Assembly: GCF_030247195.1 (NCBI RefSeq)
Contig: NC_080670.1
Coordinates: 99,286,336-99,350,335 of the forward strand
From: Topomyia yanbarensis
Lineage: Eukaryota; Arthropoda; Insecta; Diptera; Culicidae
DNA length: 64,000 bases
Direction of reading: 5' to 3'
Shown here one piece after another: positions 57,885 to 64,000 of this stretch; position 1 is the first letter of the stretch, and each line of letters opens with the position of its first letter. Below the pieces are notes generated by a model. That model saw only the letters and a program-made list of their open reading frames with translations, ran no database searches and was not told where the DNA came from. The translations under genes were made by a program, and so were the position numbers.

Positions 57885-58150
57885 GTCATTTCTCAGTCCG
57901 AACTCTGGCAGATGTTCATCCGCCCATCTAGACTCTGTCAAAATGAGACCCTACAAAGCCTAACTGTTCGCATGTGCTAGTCCGTATAGTACACCAGTTT
58001 CTTCCACAAGCAGGCGCCGGCTGTTAACTAGTTCCACAAGTTTCAGATACATTACATAGAGGATAATCGGAGGCAAAAAATTAATAGATAGTAGAGAGAT
58101 TTTGGTTTGCTGAAACGAGACAAGAAAAGCATAATTTTTGTGAGTAGTAT
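57885..58150 (-). repeat. Copy of the element inserted at 21371
   Basis: The reverse complement matches 21970-22150 ('tcgtttcagcaaaccaaaat', 'atacggactagcaca', 'gaacagttaggctttgtag', 'agtctagatgggcggatgaa'). This copy has about 105 extra bases between the first two blocks, absent at 22 kb. Confidence 0.75.
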
Positions 58151-58343
58151 CGTAATTATGAGTATAATCAGTAAATAAGGTAATAAATAAATAAACGATT
58201 TTTCTTCATTTACCTATTTTCTTGTGCGTAGTTTTCCTTCTTGTTGCTGATGTATTTGGGCTATTGTTTTTAGTCGTCGCTTCCTGTTGCATCGAGTTGC
58301 ATATATTGTAACAAAAGAAACAAATAAAAATAAAGGGTGTGAT

Positions 58344-58601
58344 CAGGGATGCCATTATGCCAGATTTATCTGGCACAGCCAGAGTTTTTGGCAGCTTCCA
58401 GACAAAAAGACAAACCTCTTATTCTGCCAGATTTTTAAGTTTTGGAAGCTGCTACACACACACATTTTGGAAATTTGGGTAATAAAAATCCATTGATGCA
58501 GGTTCTATGAAACCTAAAACGTATACCAAATTTCGATGATTTTGAGGTCGACATTTTTAGTTGAACTGCCAGATTTTCTTTGAAAAATAGTGGCAACCCT
58601 G
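58344..58601. mobile_element. hAT-type MITE (258 bp), CAGGG ends
   Basis: 8-bp duplication GGTGTGAT (58336-58343, 58602-58609). Ends CAGGGATGCCATTATGCC and AGTGGCAACCCTG, with inner gccagattt words. Confidence 0.92.
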
Positions 58602-58839
58602 GGTGTGATTAGTGTTCGTAATTGGATTTATATGTTGATGGATCATAAAAGTATGAGGAATGAGGATGAAATGTTTTTATTGCCATTTGTTAGTTTTCAG
58701 TTTTGTGACGACGAGCAGCTATTCTAAACAGATTTTCGGGGGTCATAATTTTCTTTTATAAGTTTTTGCTGCGTTAAACACCAATTTATTGAGTTACCGT
58801 TGATAACAGTTCGTTATGAGGTATGGCTCACAATCAGGG

Positions 58840-58950
58840 ATCCCAAAAGTTTTCCTAGAAGTCTGCAATAATTTTCGATAAAATCTGAAATTGTCTGGAT
58901 GGCCAAATTTTTTTTTTGAATGAGCTTCATTTTACATCTGTGAGCTGTAT
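58840..58950 (-). mobile_element. Truncated CAGGG hAT-type MITE
   Basis: tcagggatcccaaaagtttt, agaagtctgcaataattttc and attgtctggatggcc match the minus strand of 52261 back toward 52140. The other end is missing. Confidence 0.7.
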
Positions 58951-59040
58951 TTATTACTAATATTAATTACTATAATACTAATTACTAATGAAATAAATTT
59001 ATATCTTTGCAATATATCTCGCCTTTCTGAAAATTCAGTA

Positions 59041-59131
59041 AGGGCCATTCATAAATTACGTAACGCAAAAATTGCCCAAAATTGACTCCTCCCTCCCCCC
59101 ATGTAACAAATTGTCACAAATTTCTCCACCC
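59041..59131 (+). mobile_element. Truncated Harbinger-like MITE end
   Basis: agggccattcataaattacg then ccctccccccatgtaacaaa, the same type of end as 54336. It is truncated where repeat R begins. Confidence 0.6.
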
Positions 59132-60361
59132 CTGCGTGTGTTCTTGGATGATCGCGCGCGGACCGTCAATCTAATACTTAATTTTTGGTATACGGCTTAG
59201 ATGCTAGAAGAAAGTGAGATCTTCCATATCACCAAATTCCCGATCATGCCGCCATGGAAGGTGTTGTCTAGTGAATATGAGCTTTATTTTTTAATTGGTC
59301 CTACTGAATGCATGGACCTGAGTTCCCAGGGTAATGGTTTCCGGACATAACCGATTCATGATCGCGTGAACACGGACGTTTGTAGATGCGCGTCTGAAAC
59401 TTCATATGTGCTAAAATGTTCACCTTATTACCGGGATGTTACCAGATTTGCGCGATCGCGGGTGTAGGTGTGCATTGTTGATCGCGAAGGGCTTAAGCGT
59501 TCATATGTTAACGGGTTTGACACGTGTGGTCGCGTGCATGTGACTTCGCGTGTACAAAACTGGATTTTATAACCGTGTGGCCATTCATATATTCACGTGC
59601 ATTCTTGGGTGATCACGCAGACCTTAATTCTTATAATTATTTTTTGGTGCACAAATCACATTCAAACATGGAATGAGTTACCCAATATCCCTAGTGTTCC
59701 CGGTCATGTCGCCATGGAACGTATTGTCTAGTGGATATGAAAGCTTTCTTTTTTTAATTGGTCCAATTGAATGCATGGACCTAGTCTGCTGATACCAAGG
59801 CGTAAGTATGTGTAGATTATTGCAATTGCATGGTCGCGTTTGTGACCAGGTTTGTGTTAACGTGAAAGCCATGAGCGTTTGTACGTTTGTACCTATGTGA
59901 GTGTAGATAGAGTATAGTAGATATATACTAGTAAATAGAATCAAAACATGCCGAATAAAGAAAAAAGATGCAAAGAGCTTGATTAGAAGTGTAGAAATTG
60001 ACCGATACTATTTTGATATACATGTAACTAATAGATGTACAAAAGAAATAGACTAATGAAATAGAATAGAAAAACAAAAGTAACATGCAATCAAACTCGT
60101 CTAAATGCAGAGAATATTGTATATTTACCATTAACGACAATGCATTCTGTTAGACTTTCATCATGCTATGCTGGCCGGGAATGGATGACTCACGCACGTC
60201 AGTAAATTCATTGTACCTTAATTTATCCGATCCGGTCTTCCCGAATGAATAGATCACAAATTGAACACCGGAAGTGTTAGACACTATTCTATCATATACG
60301 CCAGTTTTGCATCCATGCCCTGGCCCAACTGTTACAAATACTCAGACGAACACATAGGGTA

Positions 60362-60562
60362 ACCTAGAAAAACTCTAGAAAGAGAACTGCGAAGACTCCA
60401 TTTTGGATCGTTTGGATTCGCGTTTAGCTGTCAAAAAACGAATCCAATCGAACATTGCCTATCCTTATAACATTGGACGTGTTGCCATACAATGCCGGGG
60501 CATACGTTGCCAAAAATGCTGTTTTTCTCTCCGCAGTTCTCTTACTATGAGTTTTTCTAGGG
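60362..60562. mobile_element. TA-flanked MITE (201 bp) inside the terminal repeat of the 3.4-kb element
   Basis: Ends acctagaaaaactctag and gagtttttctaggg are flanked by TA (60360-60361, 60563-60564). A second inverted pair (gtttggattcg / cgaatccaat) lies near 60410-60450. Its target is the TA in the host element's gggTAacc end. Confidence 0.85.
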
Positions 60563-61136
60563 TAACCAACCAATTTTGGACTCCTAGAGGAAGTGAAATT
60601 ACGTGAACGTCAAAAAATATTTGCTTGCCTATGTTTTTTATTGGAATACATGCACGAGTCTGCTCTAAAATTACTGTTCTTGAAAGAAAACTGTCAATGG
60701 ATGTTTTATATATTGACATAAACTCGAAAATGACATTTCTTCACAGCATGAATTTTTCACATTTCGGATCCTTCCACACTAATTTGGACAGTGTTCCAAG
60801 CATATTTTGGACACACTGAATATGACTGAATATATTTTGGAAACAGTGAAGTTTTTTCTACTAAACTGACCTACTAACTCGTTCTCTTTGCAGTATATTT
60901 AATGCATGAAAGAAGAACATAAGCAAATCAGTGACTGGTACATTAATCTTTATATGGAAAGCTGACTGCATGAAGTATTTTTTTAGTTCTATTATTTTGA
61001 GAAATAGAAAAACTTTCGGTACAATTAGGTTACTGCAGACTAAACAAAGCAGTATTAAATGTTATGCAATAGAGTTAACAATAATATATTTCGTGTAACA
61101 ATTCATCTGTAGCAGTATTATGGAGTAACATCCTCA

Positions 61137-62728
61137 AGTGTGTGTGTGTTAACCTTCCTATCTGCCACTAGCTGGTAGTGATTTACAGAAAAAAGATGTT
61201 TGCATGTATTTAAACATTCATGCAAATAACTTGGCTCACGGATTTAGGAAGGCGTTAGCTCAATTGACTTTCCGATGACCCATTTCGTGTACAGCGCCAG
61301 ACATGTTCCGAGGTCATCGTTCCATCAACTAGCCCCGCCTTACTGTAATGTTTGTATCAATTGGATTGTAACATTACAGTAAAAGTTTCGATTTCATTTA
61401 AGCAGGAAATCGACGCGTATTTAGTATATTGGTTCAATTTGTATATATAACATAACACATGTGTACCAGAAAACTTACCATTTTTGCAGTTTTCTACCTG
61501 CATTCCTATCTCTCATTTATGTCTCCTTTGACTCTCATCCACATTTCTTGAATTCCTGCTTATTTAAGAAAGAAAAGGGGAAATAAAAAAGAACCGATAG
61601 ATTCCGGGTTTTCCTCAGCGCGTTCGTTTCTCTTAGTCTGGTGTCACTGCCTGTTGGACTTGTGTAAGTTGTTCCATTGGAGATCTTCAAGGGGCTGTAA
61701 TTGGAGGAAGATCTGACTTCTATCCAGAAGTATCAGTTTTTCACATTAATAGATTATATATGTGCACTACAAAACAATCCCGTGTATAATGCAACCATTT
61801 TTTGAACATTCATATGTTCATATACACACATATACACATACGCATATATAGATATATAGATACACACATGTATACATAAAAAATATACACATACTTTCAT
61901 ACACACATACATATACAAATACCTACATACATATACGCATTGTAATACATGTATACATATATACACACACTTTTTTTTCCTTTTTTATTTCGACTATGTT
62001 AGTCACATTTTCTTTTTTACATTTTAACGACATTCAATTAGCTAGAGATTACTGCGTAGGGAAAGTTATGAAAATTAGAGCCATAGTACTCAAGTGAGAG
62101 CAAGGATGTGAAGTAAACAGATCGGAAAACTAGAATTGGCAGGGTCATTAGAACAGGCTTAATATCGTACGGGCTTAATCTTTGTCTTCTGTTAATGAGG
62201 GTCGAGCTTAGACAGTATAACTACGAATCACCCGAGTTCAATAACATGTGTCCTGGTATAGATGGACGTGTCCATCTTTACCGTGACAACCGACCCACAA
62301 GAGATTATTACCACATCACTAAGTGAAAGGGCAGAAGTTAAAGCCTTAAGCCCGTAGACAGTGATTATGTGTAGAGACCAGGATGATATCAGAACTGTGA
62401 ACGAGCTGAAAGGTGCACTGAAGCTGCATTTTAATCTGAGCGAGTTGCACATGACGATCCGGTTAACTGTCAACCCATCCTGACGTAAAGGTGACGCTAC
62501 GTTGACGTCGATGGAAGCCGAAGCATCGCCCGAATCTTGCTTTAGGATGTACGACCCTCAACCACAGCCTCAGCCTCCACTCTGCGTAGAGCCACTCGGC
62601 TCTCCAACACGGAAGCCCCCGCTCAAACGCTCCTCACGCTCACTCCTGCAACAAGCAACCAAAGATGTCAAAGAATGCAGCAATTAGTCCTGACTAGCAC
62701 CTCTACACGCAAAGACTCTCAGAGAGGC
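61137..62728. mobile_element. Unclassified insertion (1.59 kb) with 20-bp direct repeat
   Basis: attatggagtaacatcctca is present at 61117-61136 and 62729-62748. A 20-bp duplication suggests a non-LTR or SINE-like mechanism. The left end has a gtgtgtgtgt tract, which would be a 3' tail if the element lies on the minus strand. No reverse transcriptase motif. One frame (62502-62687) has PQPQPQPPLC and basic-Ser residues but no known domain. Confidence 0.6.
61755..61975. repeat. ATAC/ACAT-type microsatellite region
   Basis: Degenerate tacacacatacatatac repeats across about 220 bases. The overlapping minus-strand frame is low-complexity and not a gene. Confidence 0.85.
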
Positions 62729-63829
62729 ATTATGGAGTAACATCCTCACGTGGATGACAAATCAAGGTTCAAAGTTCGTCAGGAATCTTCTTGTACTAAA
62801 TATTAATTTTTAACTATTTTGTTTACGAGGTGGTTTCTTGTTATTCTTTCTAAGCTCAATTTTTCTTTGTTTCTCTTCCTTTACTTTCCTTTTTCTTCAG
62901 TTTTCGCCTTGTGGTATTCAACTGTTCGGTGCAATGTTAAAACAACAGGACTACGTCACTTGAATCGTGATGTTCGTGTGAGTGTTTCAGGCGATTCTAG
63001 GAATTCAGCAAACACACTCTTATTACCGTTATTTAGCTGTGATATGTCTGTTAGATTTGCCAACATGTAGCTCGTCGAATTCAACAAATTCGAATTACAA
63101 ATGTTCTTCAGCATGGATTTCAGAAGTCTCCTCTTTGGTCATATTATGGTCTTCAATGAAATATTCTTCAATCGTTTGATTTTCGACATTGGTTTGGACA
63201 TTTTTAAAATATTTGACCAAAAAGAGCAGGCGACCTACCGTTACGAAATTTTTCACTTTTTGATTATTCTAACTCGATAAACAAATACCTGTCAAGAAAG
63301 AAAATCGAGGGGTGTCCAAAATAAGTTGATATCAATTTTTTAAGACATATTGTGAACACCATTTATTTTAGATTTTTTAGGTAAAACATTACGAAGAAAC
63401 CTTTTCAAACACGTAACATGAATAATACAAAATCAGACAAACTAATTAAATCGATTAAAAAATTTATAATTTTACATTTAAATTCAATTTGAAAATGTAT
63501 CATTTCCTCCTGTTCCTCTTGGCTATCGTTGAAACATGAAACGTTTTCAGTGATATTTTTGGAAACTGTGAATTCTGTTTAATTTTAAACAATTAGAGAT
63601 GAACTAATGATATTGAAACTTAATAGACAACCCAAGGAATGTAATTGCTGCATCAAACCAAACAAATGCAGAGAAACTTGGCAGTGTAGGAGGCAAATAC
63701 ATTAACAGGGTCCAAAATATGTAGGGGTCCAAATTAGGTTGGTTACCCTACACAGATAGACATACGACTAGCACAAAATTGTACACTAGTTCGAAAAACT
63801 ACAATTTTTACCAAACGACAACTTTTTGA

Positions 63830-63866
63830 AAAAAAAATTTGAAAAAAAATTTTGAAAAAAAAATTT
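63830..63866. repeat. A-rich short tandem repeat
   Basis: tttgaaaaaaaaa occurs about three times in a row. Confidence 0.8.
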
Positions 63867-64000
63867 GAATTCCGGCTTATATGGGAATTTCATATGTGAC
63901 CGGACGATTTAGTCTATATTTCCGGACCCATACAAGAGATCCGTACGAAATTTTATAGACATCTACGGGGATATTATAGCTATCATTTGGGACTAAGTTT

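Larger units (their letters stand above)
60357..63748. mobile_element. TA-flanked TIR transposon (3.4 kb) inside repeat R
   Basis: Flanked by TA (60355-60356, 63749-63750). The right end reads ccaaattaggttggttaccc. The matching left end (gggta + accaaccaattttgg) is split by the small MITE at 60362. R copy a preserves the empty site at about 26287 (ctcatacacagaagac). No transposase frame is seen. A second insertion with a 20-bp direct repeat lies at 61137-62728. Confidence 0.85.
59132..63860 (+). repeat. Repeat R, copy c, interrupted by a 3.4-kb transposon
   Basis: 59132-60354 matches copies a and b in order (gtgtgttcttggatgatcg, then 'attggtcctactgaatgca' twice, cgtaagtatgtgt, 'aacatgccgaataaag'). 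After the transposon it resumes at 63751 (cacagatagacatacgacta). It holds an internal duplication: 59205-59330 and 59672-59780 share 'gatcatgccgccatggaa'-type sequence. Confidence 0.6.

Noticed and set aside
61754..61966. 70-codon Cys/Tyr-rich minus-strand frame
   Set aside because: It is a translation of the ATAC/ACAT microsatellite.

Overview
This is an AT-rich stretch of eukaryotic, almost certainly insect, genomic DNA. The best guess is a culicine (Aedes/Culex-type) mosquito. That rests on the mix of I-clade and Jockey-superfamily non-LTR retrotransposons, a tRNA-derived SINE, and many TA-, TTAA- and 8-bp-target MITEs. No intact host gene is visible. There are no bacterial-type operons, rRNA genes, complete tRNA genes or CRISPR arrays. 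The window is a graveyard of nested mobile elements with scattered remnants of host coding sequence.

Layout. 1-960: 5' part of an I-clade retrotransposon (minus). 966-4740: a degenerate transposon with a MULE/NOF-like DDE transposase, split by a small hAT-type MITE. 5008-5182: palindromic MITE. 7293-13312: a 6-kb foldback structure whose inverted arms carry ~118-bp tandem repeats; its loop holds further MITEs. 13.4-18.1 kb: MITEs and coding-like debris, including minus-strand blocks at 14.8-15.5 kb. 18.1-18.9 kb: a broken Ulp1-protease/PHD-finger reading frame. 19.8-20.1 kb: a PAN2 (poly(A) nuclease subunit) WD-side fragment. 21.1-23.8 kb: a second copy of the MULE non-coding end, carrying two inserts with target duplications. 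24.1-24.5 kb: a PAN2 USP-domain fragment. 25.4-26.6, 33.3-35.2 and 59.1-63.9 kb: three copies of one unclassified repeat (called R here). 27054-33193: a full-length I-clade element with a 12-bp target duplication. 35.7-36.25 kb: a PAN2 exonuclease-domain fragment (minus). 36.3-39.97 kb: a Jockey-superfamily element. 40145-41004: a MITE holding a 491-bp palindrome at TTAA. 43.3-44.4 kb: a 1-kb terminal-inverted-repeat (TIR) element. 45260-51328: a 6-kb element with an 8-bp target duplication, CGGCG-rich ends, a nested foldback and a THAP-like coding remnant. 51.3-58.9 kb: a dense run of hairpin MITEs, a 53-bp tandem array and a Harbinger-like element. 60357-63748: a TA-flanked element inside R, itself disrupted twice.

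The insertion order is readable because several elements have paralogous empty sites inside the window. R copy c has no insert where R copy b carries a 923-bp TA element. R copy a has no insert where copy c carries the 3.4-kb TA element. The related MITE copy at 13.4 kb keeps the empty TTAA of the 491-bp palindrome. None of the protein-coding elements seen here is intact: each has premature stops or frameshifts. Identifications rest on motif reading alone, with no database search.
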